50,198 nucleotides of DNA from Leisingera sp. JC1 (GTDB lineage Bacteria; Pseudomonadota; Alphaproteobacteria; Rhodobacterales; Rhodobacteraceae), in the NCBI RefSeq assembly GCF_001679925.1, contig NZ_LYUZ01000114.1, positions 1 to 50,198 of the forward strand, in the 5' to 3' direction. The notes below the pieces were generated by a model that was given only the letters and a program-made list of their open reading frames with translations, had not been told where the DNA came from and ran no database searches. How positions within the stretch are numbered: the first letter of the stretch is position 1; each line of letters starts with the position of its first letter. The translations under genes were made by a program, and so were the position numbers. Shown here one piece after another: positions 25,060 to 32,222 of this stretch.

Positions 25060-26037
25060 TCAGGGGCGCAGCGCCGCGCCCCAGGGAAATCGGCCGACCT
25101 TGATCGACTTCAGCGCCTGGCGCTTGGCGGTGTCGATCACGGTCACATCTCCGGACACGCCGTTGGTGGTGAACAGCAGCGACTTGTCGGGGGAAAACGC
25201 CATGTGCCAGACCCGGCGGCCGACAAGGATGTAATCCTCCACTTCCAGCGTCTGGGTATTGACCACCGCCACATGGTTGGACGGCCCCAGCGCCACAAAA
25301 GCGGTCTGTTCATCTTCAGTGAAGGCAAACCCCACCGGCTGCACCCGGTCGGGATGCACGCCCTTGACATCAAAGGTTATCTTGCCGGTCTCGGCCTGAG
25401 TGGCGGTGTCGAAGACGGTGATGGTGCCGCCGATTTCGGAGGAGACCCACAGCGCGCTGCCGCCGGCGGTGAATTCTGCGTGGCGGGGGCGGGCGTCGAC
25501 CAGGGTGTTGGCAAACAGCTGTTGCGTCTGCGTGTCGATCCAATGCGCCATGTTGGTGGTCTCGGAGGTGGTGATGGCGATCCGGCCATCGGGCGAGACC
25601 GCCATGCCCTCGGGCTCGATCCCGACATTGATCTGGGCAACCACCTTGCGGGTTTCCGTGTCCACCACCGTGGTCACGGCGTCGTCCTCGTTGGCGATGT
25701 AGAGATGCCGGTCGTTGGGATGCAGCACGAATTGCTCGGGATCCTCGCCGGAGGGAAGGTCGTGCAGGATCTTGCCGGTGGCGGCATCCAGAACCTGGAC
25801 CGTGTCACTGTCGGAGGCGCAGACATAGACCCGCGAGAAATCCTTGGAGAAGGTGATGCCGCGCGGCCGCTCCCCCGTTGCGATGGTGCGGACCACCTCA
25901 AGCGTGGCGATGTCGATCACGCTGATGGTATCGTCCTTTTCGTTGGTCACCCAGATTTCCGCGGCGACAAGGGGCGCCGCCGGGGCCAGCAGCGCCGAGA
26001 GGGCGAGGGCGGCAAGGGATTTTGCAGCATGGGTCAT
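25060..26037 (-). CDS. PQQ-associated YVTN beta-propeller protein
   Basis: This 325-residue exported protein has a signal peptide (about 1-26, ending APLVAAE) followed by repeated blades: IWVTNEKDDTISVIDIATLE, RVYVCASDSDTVQVLDAATG, HLYIANEDDAVTTVVDTETR and so on. These are the YVTN type that accompanies PQQ-linked ABC systems. It probably forms a seven-bladed periplasmic propeller; a binding or scaffold role is inferred. Its start overlaps the stop of the upstream binding-protein gene by ATGA (26034-26037). Confidence 0.9.
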   Translation of the reverse strand: MTHAAKSLAALALSALLAPAAPLVAAEIWVTNEKDDTISVIDIATLEVVRTIATGERPRGITFSKDFSRVYVCASDSDTVQVLDAATGKILHDLPSGEDPEQFVLHPNDRHLYIANEDDAVTTVVDTETRKVVAQINVGIEPEGMAVSPDGRIAITTSETTNMAHWIDTQTQQLFANTLVDARPRHAEFTAGGSALWVSSEIGGTITVFDTATQAETGKITFDVKGVHPDRVQPVGFAFTEDEQTAFVALGPSNHVAVVNTQTLEVEDYILVGRRVWHMAFSPDKSLLFTTNGVSGDVTVIDTAKRQALKSIKVGRFPWGAALRP

Positions 26038-27197
26038 TGGAAGGCTCCGCAGCGGCTTTCGGGCGCATCAAGGCCCAGGGTGTCGAGTTCGCTGTGCTGG
26101 TGCAGGAAGCCGGGCAGAGGCGCCTGCGCCGCCAGCGCGCGGGGGGTGGCAAGCGGGATCGGCTGGCGCAGCTGGCCGTTCCAGCTGCGGTAGCTGAGCG
26201 GGCGGCCCTTGAAGCCGGCCAGCTCGAATGCGTCCGACAGCAGGTAGCTGCGCAGGACGCCCGCGTCGGCCGAGCCGGTGCGGGTCACCGCCTCGCCGAT
26301 GCTGCGCACCGCGGCCCAGGCGGCATAGTCCCGCGCCAGCATCTTGCGCCCGGCAAGCTCCTGGAACCGCGACTGCAGCTGCGCGGCGCCCCATTGCTCG
26401 ACCACCGGCGCCCACGCGGCGGGCACCAGGCCCTCGGATCCGGCAACCGGCCGCGGCAGCCAGGTGTTGTAGGGCAGGTAGCGGGCGAAATCCTGCAGCT
26501 CGTCAGCGACCAGAAGCAGATCGTGACGGCCCAGGCCCTGTGACATGAGCGGCACCTCCTGGGCGGCGTTACGGCGCATGTCGGCGCCATAGTCCCAGGT
26601 CCTTTCGGCGGTGATTTCCAGCCCGAATTTGGCGGCGCTCTGGCGCAGGGCACCGGCAAAAGCCTGGTCCTGCGCGTGCTTTCCGGCGATCAGTGCCAGC
26701 CCGGTCCAGCGCCTGGAGAGCGCAAACTGCATCAGCGCATCGCTCCGCATTAGGTCAGAGGGCAGGGTATGCAAAAGGTTGCGGCGGCAGTCGCCGCTGC
26801 GCAGGCCGGTGTCCGGGCTGGCGGCGTTGAACAGCAGCGCCTCCTGCGCCTCTGGCAGGGCGGCGGCGGCCAGCAGCGCCGGCTTGGGCGCATCCAGGAT
26901 CAGCAGCGCGCTGCGTGTCAGCGCCGCCCGCGCCGCTGCGGCAAAATCGCCGCCAGGCGGCACCGCCACCGCCTCCAGGCTGTAGCTGTGGCCAAGGAAG
27001 CTTCCGGTGGTCCGGTTGTCCGCCAGCCCCAGCCGGGCGCCGGTCTCGCCCAGGTCCGCAGGCGGCGGGTCGAGATTGGAGAGGGTGGGGGGCTGCTGCT
27101 CCTGCTGTTTCAAGTAGATGACCGGCACCTCGAGCCCGGCGGCCGCGGCAAACGCGGCGGGGCAGAGGGCCATCAGGAGTGTGATCAGAAAGCGCAT
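26034..27197 (-). CDS. PQQ-associated ABC system substrate-binding-like protein
   Basis: This 387-residue periplasmic protein is related to branched-chain amino-acid-type binding proteins and of the sort found in PQQ alcohol dehydrogenase operons. The signal peptide is MRFLITLLMALCPAAFAAAAG. Further on are VPVIYLKQQEQ, ALLILDAPKPALL, LFNAASPDTGLRSGDCRRNL and HTLPSDLMRSDALMQF. Although named for binding, the partner permease is of the ABC-2 (exporter) kind, so the mechanism is unclear. I chose ATG at 27197 for the signal peptide; another at 27221 is in frame, and neither has a good ribosome binding site. A regulatory box lies 56 nt upstream of 27197, the same distance as in pqqA. It is first in a five-gene operon. 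Confidence 0.87.
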   Translation of the reverse strand: MRFLITLLMALCPAAFAAAAGLEVPVIYLKQQEQQPPTLSNLDPPPADLGETGARLGLADNRTTGSFLGHSYSLEAVAVPPGGDFAAAARAALTRSALLILDAPKPALLAAAALPEAQEALLFNAASPDTGLRSGDCRRNLLHTLPSDLMRSDALMQFALSRRWTGLALIAGKHAQDQAFAGALRQSAAKFGLEITAERTWDYGADMRRNAAQEVPLMSQGLGRHDLLLVADELQDFARYLPYNTWLPRPVAGSEGLVPAAWAPVVEQWGAAQLQSRFQELAGRKMLARDYAAWAAVRSIGEAVTRTGSADAGVLRSYLLSDAFELAGFKGRPLSYRSWNGQLRQPIPLATPRALAAQAPLPGFLHQHSELDTLGLDAPESRCGAFQ

Positions 27198-27252
27198 CGG
27201 GGCACCCGGTTCTGGCTGCATGGGCCGAGCGTACTGCCGCCCACAGCCCCGC

Positions 27253-27273
27253 GGCCATTGGACCAAGGTCGTA
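27253..27273 (-). promoter_or_regulatory. PQQ-locus regulatory box 4 (ABC operon)
   Basis: The minus strand reads TACGACCTTGGTCCAATGGC, with all six invariant bases. A -10-like TACGCT follows 20 nt later (27233-27228), and the start codon is 56 nt from the box. It is back to back with box 5, serving the opposite direction. Confidence 0.72.
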
Positions 27274-27290
27274 GGCCGCCGGGGCCGGTG

Positions 27291-27311
27291 GCCGACTTAA
27301 GTCGCGTATCG
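27291..27311 (+). promoter_or_regulatory. PQQ-locus regulatory box 5 (cytochrome c-550 operon)
   Basis: GCCGACTTAAGTCGCG then TATCG is the weakest of the seven copies, but it keeps the invariant G4-A5-C6, G11, T17 and C20. A -10-like TATGGT starts 20 nt downstream (27331-27336). The start codon of the cytochrome gene is 57 nt away, mirroring box 4 on the other strand. Confidence 0.65.
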
Positions 27312-27367
27312 GGGCAGGGCCCGGGCTGGCTATGGTTGCGGCAAGCTCAAACTTACGGGAGGAACTC

Positions 27368-28045
27368 ATGTTCAAATTGCCTCTTGCGGCCCTCGGGCTC
27401 GCGGCTCTTGCTACAACGGCGCAGGCCCACGGAGACGTCGCGCCGCAGCCTGTGAATACCGATGCCCTGCCCGATGTGGGCGAGGAGTGGCTGACCGAAA
27501 ACCCCTATCGCGGCCAGCAGGCGGAAGTCTGGCAGGCGGCGATCGACATCGGCGGCAGCGGCTACAACCAGAACTGCGCCCGCTGCCACGGGCTGGGCGG
27601 CGTCTCTGGCGGGCTGGCCCCCGATCTGCGCTACCTGGAGGCAGAGGAAATGGGCGACGAATGGTTCGTGGAACGGTTCCGCACCGGCTACACCCAGAAC
27701 GGCATCACCAAGATGCCGGCCTTCGGTGAACTGCTGGGCCAGAAGGCCGCCTGGGCGATCCGCACCTATTTGGAAACCCGGCCCGATGACGGCGCGCTGG
27801 ACGAGGCCACCGGCCGGCTGCTGGAAATCCGCGACGAGCTGACCGCCCTGGCCGGCGGCAGCGGCGGGGATGGCGCGGCGCTGCAGGCGGAGCTGTCGGA
27901 GATTGCGCAAGGGGTCGAAACCGGGTCCGGCGCGCCGGTAGCCGACAGCGCGGCCTACCGGGCGGCCAGCCTGATCGGCGGCGCGCAGCCGGACTTTGCC
28001 GGTGCCGCGGAGGCCCTGACCGTCGGCCTTTCGGCGGCGCACTGA
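27368..28045 (+). CDS. pedF: Cytochrome c-550 PedF, electron acceptor of the alcohol dehydrogenase
   Basis: This 225-residue periplasmic cytochrome c has a signal peptide (MFKLPLAALGLAALATTAQA) and one haem site CARCH (Cys70, Cys73, His74) with Met116 (TKMPAF) as the probable second ligand. It carries flanking sequence typical of the PedF-type cytochrome c-550 of PQQ systems (GYNQNCARCHGLGGVSGGLA). The C-terminal 90 residues form a helical extension. It should take electrons from the quinoprotein dehydrogenase and pass them to the respiratory chain. GGGAGG precedes the ATG. The XoxJ-like gene follows after 18 bp, in the same operon. Confidence 0.92.
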   Translation: MFKLPLAALGLAALATTAQAHGDVAPQPVNTDALPDVGEEWLTENPYRGQQAEVWQAAIDIGGSGYNQNCARCHGLGGVSGGLAPDLRYLEAEEMGDEWFVERFRTGYTQNGITKMPAFGELLGQKAAWAIRTYLETRPDDGALDEATGRLLEIRDELTALAGGSGGDGAALQAELSEIAQGVETGSGAPVADSAAYRAASLIGGAQPDFAGAAEALTVGLSAAH

Positions 28046-28063
28046 CACGGAGGGGCGCGGCAT

Positions 28064-28966
28064 ATGAGACAGCAACTGGCCGGGCTGCTTGCGATTGCCG
28101 CGCTGGCCTGTGGCTGGGTGCAGGACGTGCAGGCCCGATGTGCGGATCATGTGCCGCAGCCCAAACCGCAGAACACCGCGCGCGATATCGTCGGGCAGGA
28201 TCTTGAGACTATCCTCGAACGCGGCTTCATCACCTTTGCGGCCTACGAGGATTTTCCCCCTTGGTCCTATGAGGAGGCGGGCCGCATCAAAGGCGCCGAC
28301 ATTGATCTGGCCCGGTTGATTGCGGCGGAGCTGGGGGTCGAGCCCCGGTTTACCCTGGTTGCGGCGGGCGAGACGCTGGATGCGGACCTGCGCAACTGGA
28401 TCTGGAAGGGGCCGGTCGTGGGCGGCAGCGTGGTCAACGTCATGCTGCATGTGCCCTATGACAGCGAATTTACCTGCCGGGTCGAACAGGTGGTGTTCAC
28501 CGGCCAGTACCATGTCGAGGAGGTGGCCATCGCCTACCGCCGCGATGCCTATCCCGAAGACGCGCCGGTGCCGGCCTATTTCCGCTTCGACAGCGTCGCC
28601 GTGGAGAACGACTCGATTGCCGATTTCTACCTGTCGGCCTTTCCCGGCGGCCAGCTGAGCGGCAATATCCGCCGCTATCCGACGGCAGCAGCGGCCATGG
28701 CGGGTCTGGACCGGTCGGAAACCAAGGCCGCAATGGGGCCGCTGGCGCAGCTGGAGGCCGCGCTGACCGCGCAGACAGCCGTCCACACGCCGCCGCTGCC
28801 CGGCTTTTCCGCAGGCACCTGGACCGCCGGTGTGGCGGTGCATTTCTCCTACCGGCCGCTGGCCTATGCGGTGGAGGATGCCATTGCCGCTGGGCTGCAG
28901 GACGGCCGGATTGCCGCCATCTTCGCGGCCCACGGCCTGAGCCACCGACCGCCGGAGCTGCGCTGA
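28064..28966 (+). CDS. Quinoprotein-associated periplasmic binding protein (XoxJ/MxaJ-like)
   Basis: This 300-residue exported protein has a signal peptide (about 1-24) and the binding-protein fold: ITFAAYEDFPPWSYEEAGRI, KGADIDLARLIAAELGV, then YFRFDSVAVENDSIADFYLS. Proteins of this kind (MxaJ, XoxJ) are encoded beside PQQ alcohol dehydrogenases and are thought to help activate the dehydrogenase or assist metal/cofactor loading rather than transport a solute. Pairing with a c-type cytochrome gene just upstream repeats the xoxGJ arrangement of lanthanide methanol dehydrogenases and fits the lanthanide-type active site at 21046-22812. AGGGG lies near the ATG. It ends 6 bp from the convergent ApbE gene. 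Confidence 0.88.
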   Translation: MRQQLAGLLAIAALACGWVQDVQARCADHVPQPKPQNTARDIVGQDLETILERGFITFAAYEDFPPWSYEEAGRIKGADIDLARLIAAELGVEPRFTLVAAGETLDADLRNWIWKGPVVGGSVVNVMLHVPYDSEFTCRVEQVVFTGQYHVEEVAIAYRRDAYPEDAPVPAYFRFDSVAVENDSIADFYLSAFPGGQLSGNIRRYPTAAAAMAGLDRSETKAAMGPLAQLEAALTAQTAVHTPPLPGFSAGTWTAGVAVHFSYRPLAYAVEDAIAAGLQDGRIAAIFAAHGLSHRPPELR

Positions 28967-28972
28967 TCCTGT

Positions 28973-29875
28973 CTACCCCAGTGTTTTCACGCTGCCATCC
29001 GGCGCCAGCAGGGTGGCACTGGCACCGCCCGGAAGGCGCGCCAGTGCGGCGGTGATTTCCTCTTTATTCATCAGGCAGAAGGCGGTGGAGGCCGCATCCG
29101 CCAGAGCCGCGCTGGCAGCCTCGGTGCTGACGGTGGCCCACTGCGGCCGGCGGTCGAGGGCAGGGTGCAGGATATGCGCGGCACCCCGCAGTTGCAGGGC
29201 ACCGGGGCTGGAGGTGGCGATGGCGCCACCGGTCAGGCTGCGGGCGGCAAAGACGCCGCGCGCCGGGTCGGCCAGGCCGATACGGAACGGGCCGCCAAGT
29301 GCCGCAAACTCCCCGGCATTGACCAGAACCCGATCCAGCCCCAGGCGGTTAAGTGCTGCGCGGACCATGTCGGTGGCAAAGCCCTGGGCAATGCCATTGA
29401 AGGTCAGCGCCTGGCCCGGTGCCAGCCGGATCGCCTGTTCTGTCACGGACAACTTGTGCCAGCCGGTGAGGCGGGCAGCCCTGCTGATGCCGTCTCCGCG
29501 CGCAAGGGCCTGCCACAGCGGCTGCACTGTGGGGTCGAATACGCCTGCCGTTGCAGCGTGCACCTGGGTGCAGAGCCGGGCCAGATGCAAAAACGGCGGC
29601 GGCGGGTTTTTCAGAACCCCGGTCCGGTTCAGCCGGGACAGGGCAGACGCCGGATCATAAAGGCTGAACAGCTGTTCGGCCTGCCGCAGCTGCGACAGCG
29701 CGGCAGCAATTGCCCGGTCTGCCAGGCGCGGCGGCGCGTGGATAGTCAGGTGCGCCTCCGCGCCGAGGGCAAACCCGTACCAGGTAACGGGCGTGGCCCG
29801 CGCCGCCGACGCCGCGGCGCCAAGCGCGGCGGCAGAGATTGCCAGGAACCGGCGGCGGGTCAGTTGTGCGCTCAT
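28973..29875 (-). CDS. apbE: ApbE-type FAD:protein FMN transferase
   Basis: This 300-residue enzyme attaches FMN covalently to a Thr of flavoproteins in the periplasm. A twin-arginine-like signal (LTRRRFLAISAAALGAAASA) is followed by family motifs: QLFSLYDPASALSRLN, TFNGIAQGFATDMV, LVNAGEFAALGG, HILHPALDRRP and ALADAASTAFCLM. The gene overlaps the stop of the NosR-like gene by ATGA (29872-29875). The obvious substrate is that protein's FMN-binding domain. It differs slightly from the usual LVNAGGD (Glu-Phe in place of Gly-Asp). The start at 29875 gives the signal at residue 1; a longer upstream frame overlaps the neighbour deeply and is unlikely. Confidence 0.9.
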   Translation of the reverse strand: MSAQLTRRRFLAISAAALGAAASAARATPVTWYGFALGAEAHLTIHAPPRLADRAIAAALSQLRQAEQLFSLYDPASALSRLNRTGVLKNPPPPFLHLARLCTQVHAATAGVFDPTVQPLWQALARGDGISRAARLTGWHKLSVTEQAIRLAPGQALTFNGIAQGFATDMVRAALNRLGLDRVLVNAGEFAALGGPFRIGLADPARGVFAARSLTGGAIATSSPGALQLRGAAHILHPALDRRPQWATVSTEAASAALADAASTAFCLMNKEEITAALARLPGGASATLLAPDGSVKTLG

Positions 29876-31956
29876 TTCGCGGCCTCCAGATGTTGTTTCC
29901 GGCGCGCCGCCAGGATCAGCGGCACGCAGCGGGCCGGATCGTCGTGGATCGACACGCAGTCGAGGCAGCCGAAGCATTCGTCATAGTGGACCGCGCCGGA
30001 TGGCCCGATCGCGCCATAGGCGCATTTCATCCGGCACAGCTGGCAGGGGCTGCCGCAAGCGGCGCGCCGAGCAATCCAGTTGCGCTGCCGCAGCAGCCCG
30101 CCTGCCGCCATGGCCGCGCCCAGCGGGCACAGATAGCGGCAAAAGGGCTTGAACAGCACCAGCCCTGCCGCCAGCCAGAAGACCGCATAGGCGGTGAAAT
30201 ACCACTCACGCAGGAAATAGGTGGTGATTGCGGTCTTGAAGGGTTCGACCTCGGCCGCGGTGTCCGCATGTTCCGGCGCCAGGAAAACCAGCGATACCAG
30301 CCCGGCCAGCACCCCGTACTTGAGGTATCTGAGCCGCCCGTCCCAGGCCGGCGGAAGGGCGGTCCGCGGCAGACCCAGCCTGCGGCCAAGATGGTGCGCG
30401 AATTCCTGCAGCGCGCCGAACGGGCACAGCCAGCCGCAGAACAGGGCCCGCCCCCACAGGACAAGCCCGAGGATGGCAAAGCCCCAGAGCAGCAGCGAAA
30501 ACGGGTCATAGGCAAGAAAGGCAAAGCTGCCGCCCTCGGCCGCGGCGCGCAAAACGCCCAGAACGGTGACGATGGACAGCTGGCCCTGGCCCCACCAGCC
30601 GGCAAACAGGGTGACAGCTGCCAGCACTGCGAGCCGCAGCGGGGTCAGTGTCTTGCGGGTGGCGAACCGGTCCTGGGCCAGCAGCAGCGCGGCGGTCAGC
30701 GCGGTGAGCAGCAGCGTCAGCAGGATCAGGTCGGTGCTGCGGCTGCGCAGCGCTGCCAGCCAGGGCTGCACCGGCGCCGGTGCCTCATCCCGCAGGAAAA
30801 ACCGTTCGGGAGTCCGGTGCGTGACAGGAAATTCCACGGTGCCGGTTTCAGGCTGGAACATGCCGTGCGCGCGCACCACCTGGGCGTGCAGGGTCCACTC
30901 CCGGGCCGGGTCAAAGCCGAGGCGCCGGTCGGCCCGCAGGATCATCGCCGTGCCTTCGTGCAAGTGGGCGGGCAGATCCGGCGACAGTTCCACCAGCAGG
31001 TCGCTGTCCCGCAGCGCTACCGGTAGGCCGTTCTGGGTTGCAAACACCCTGTCCGGCGCGGTGTTCCGGATGAAATCCGGACTGACCAGTTCGTGGCGGC
31101 CGGTCTCAATTAGCAAGAGCGGCTCATCATCGGGGGAAATCGCCTGGAAATCCTGCAGCTCGTTGAAACCGTCGGGCGAGAGTGCTGCCTGCGCAATTGA
31201 CGGCGGGCCGAGATCGACAATCCAGAGATCCAGATAGGGTGCCTCGGGGTGCTGCTGGGCCTCTGGATCGTCACCGGCCCAGAGGGTGCCGGCAAAGGCC
31301 GCGTCAACCTCTGCATTGGAGACGGTGGTGCGGGTGGCCAGCTCCTGATCCACCAGCGCCGCCCAGTCCAGCTGCTCGCTGTGGTCCGGGTCCGGCCGGG
31401 CCGGGAGGGCGGCGATGATGCCGTGCATCTTCTCCCGCGCGACCGTCAGCGCCGCGGCCATCACCGAGTCATGCGCGATCCGCACCGACGCGGTCGCCTT
31501 GCTCACCCCGTCGAGATAGACCAGCGATGAGCCTGAAGCCGTCTCGCCATAGGGGGTGCTGACGGTAATCGCCGAAAAGACCGACAGGCCGGGATACTGC
31601 TCGAAGAACCTGTGGAACGGGGCCGGGCCAAGCCCGGAGACAAAGACCGGCTCGTTATGGCTGATCAGCTGGACGTCCAGAAAATTGCCGTCCAGGTCCA
31701 GAAGCACCAGCACGTTGACCGGCGCGCCGGAAAACCCAGGCAGGGGGGCCAGGGATTCGGTTTCAAAGGCATAGCCCGCCTCCGCCCCGCCGGAGTTGAG
31801 CAGTGTATAGACGCCCTTGCCGTTCACCGGCTCCCCCAAGGAGAACGGCGGCATGATCAGGGCGCTGATTTCCTCGCGCGACAATGGTGACGCCGCCTGC
31901 GCGCTGGCCGCAAACAGCCAGGCCTGAAGCCAGAGTATGAACCAGGATACGCGCAT
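29872..31956 (-). CDS. NosR/NirI-like membrane flavo-iron-sulfur protein
   Basis: This is a protein of about 694 residues. A signal sequence (MRVSWFILWLQAWLFAASAQ) leads to a periplasmic FMN-binding domain, with YLDGVSKATASVRIAHDSV at about 147-165. The usual flavinylation motif is SGAT; here it is SKAT with Thr155 kept. A further periplasmic part follows, then five or so helices with FCGWLCPFGAL and CRYLCPLGAAM, and a C-terminal cytoplasmic domain with two 4Fe-4S sites (CQLCRMKC, CFGCLDC). NosR proteins carry electrons across the membrane for nitrous oxide reduction, but no nos genes are present here, so it likely serves the PQQ system. The start is uncertain: ATG 31977 has a GGGA nearby but only 11 nt to the regulatory box. 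ATG 31956 fits the promoter better. Confidence 0.85.
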   Translation of the reverse strand: MRVSWFILWLQAWLFAASAQAASPLSREEISALIMPPFSLGEPVNGKGVYTLLNSGGAEAGYAFETESLAPLPGFSGAPVNVLVLLDLDGNFLDVQLISHNEPVFVSGLGPAPFHRFFEQYPGLSVFSAITVSTPYGETASGSSLVYLDGVSKATASVRIAHDSVMAAALTVAREKMHGIIAALPARPDPDHSEQLDWAALVDQELATRTTVSNAEVDAAFAGTLWAGDDPEAQQHPEAPYLDLWIVDLGPPSIAQAALSPDGFNELQDFQAISPDDEPLLLIETGRHELVSPDFIRNTAPDRVFATQNGLPVALRDSDLLVELSPDLPAHLHEGTAMILRADRRLGFDPAREWTLHAQVVRAHGMFQPETGTVEFPVTHRTPERFFLRDEAPAPVQPWLAALRSRSTDLILLTLLLTALTAALLLAQDRFATRKTLTPLRLAVLAAVTLFAGWWGQGQLSIVTVLGVLRAAAEGGSFAFLAYDPFSLLLWGFAILGLVLWGRALFCGWLCPFGALQEFAHHLGRRLGLPRTALPPAWDGRLRYLKYGVLAGLVSLVFLAPEHADTAAEVEPFKTAITTYFLREWYFTAYAVFWLAAGLVLFKPFCRYLCPLGAAMAAGGLLRQRNWIARRAACGSPCQLCRMKCAYGAIGPSGAVHYDECFGCLDCVSIHDDPARCVPLILAARRKQHLEAAK

Positions 31957-31987
31957 GGCTGGCAGTCTGCCGGGCATATACGTCCCG

Positions 31988-32008
31988 TGCCATTGGACCA
32001 AAGTCTGA
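31988..32008 (-). promoter_or_regulatory. PQQ-locus regulatory box 6 (NosR-like/ApbE operon)
   Basis: The minus strand reads CAGACTTTGGTCCAATGGCA. The expected -10 position (19 nt on) holds CAGACT, and ATG 31956 then falls about where transcription should start. It is back to back with box 7 with 9 bp between them. Confidence 0.6.
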
Positions 32009-32017
32009 GGCCGTCCC

Positions 32018-32038
32018 TACGACCAAAGGCCAATACCG
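32018..32038 (+). promoter_or_regulatory. PQQ-locus regulatory box 7 (pqqABCDE)
   Basis: TACGACCAAAGG then CCAATACCG is the best match to the consensus. A -10-like TAGGCT follows 19 nt later (32057-32062), and the pqqA start codon is 56 nt downstream. Confidence 0.75.
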
Positions 32039-32093
32039 GGGCCAGGGGCGGGCAGCTAGGCTGAAGGGATCAAAGCCAGCAAAGGAGGATGCA

Positions 32094-32201
32094 ATGGCCT
32101 GGTCTGCACCGAAACTGAAAGAAATCAACTGCGGCATGGAAATCAACATGTACTCCCCGTCCGAGGACGAAGGCCGCGAATACGAACCCGATCTGTTCTG
32201 A
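32094..32201 (+). CDS. pqqA: PQQ precursor peptide PqqA
   Basis: This 35-residue peptide is the substrate from which PQQ is made. It ends in acidic sequence (EYEPDLF) and contains the defining Glu16-x3-Tyr20 pair in CGMEINMYSP; these two side chains are cross-linked by PqqE with PqqD as chaperone. AAAGGAGG lies 6-7 nt before the ATG, a very strong site suited to a peptide needed in bulk. It is first in the operon, 21 bp before pqqB. No pqqF-type protease gene is present in the cluster, so the cross-linked peptide must be trimmed by a protease encoded elsewhere. Confidence 0.96.
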   Translation: MAWSAPKLKEINCGMEINMYSPSEDEGREYEPDLF

Positions 32202-32222
32202 TCGCGAAAAAGGAAAACGGCC

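Noticed and set aside
28064-28966. Ordinary amino-acid ABC transporter binding protein
   Set aside because: No matching permease or ATPase lies nearby, and the pairing with cytochrome c-550 in a PQQ locus fits a XoxJ/MxaJ-type role better.
29872-31977. True NosR of a denitrification cluster
   Set aside because: No nosZ, nosD, nosF, nosY or nosL is present, and the promoter box ties it to the PQQ genes.
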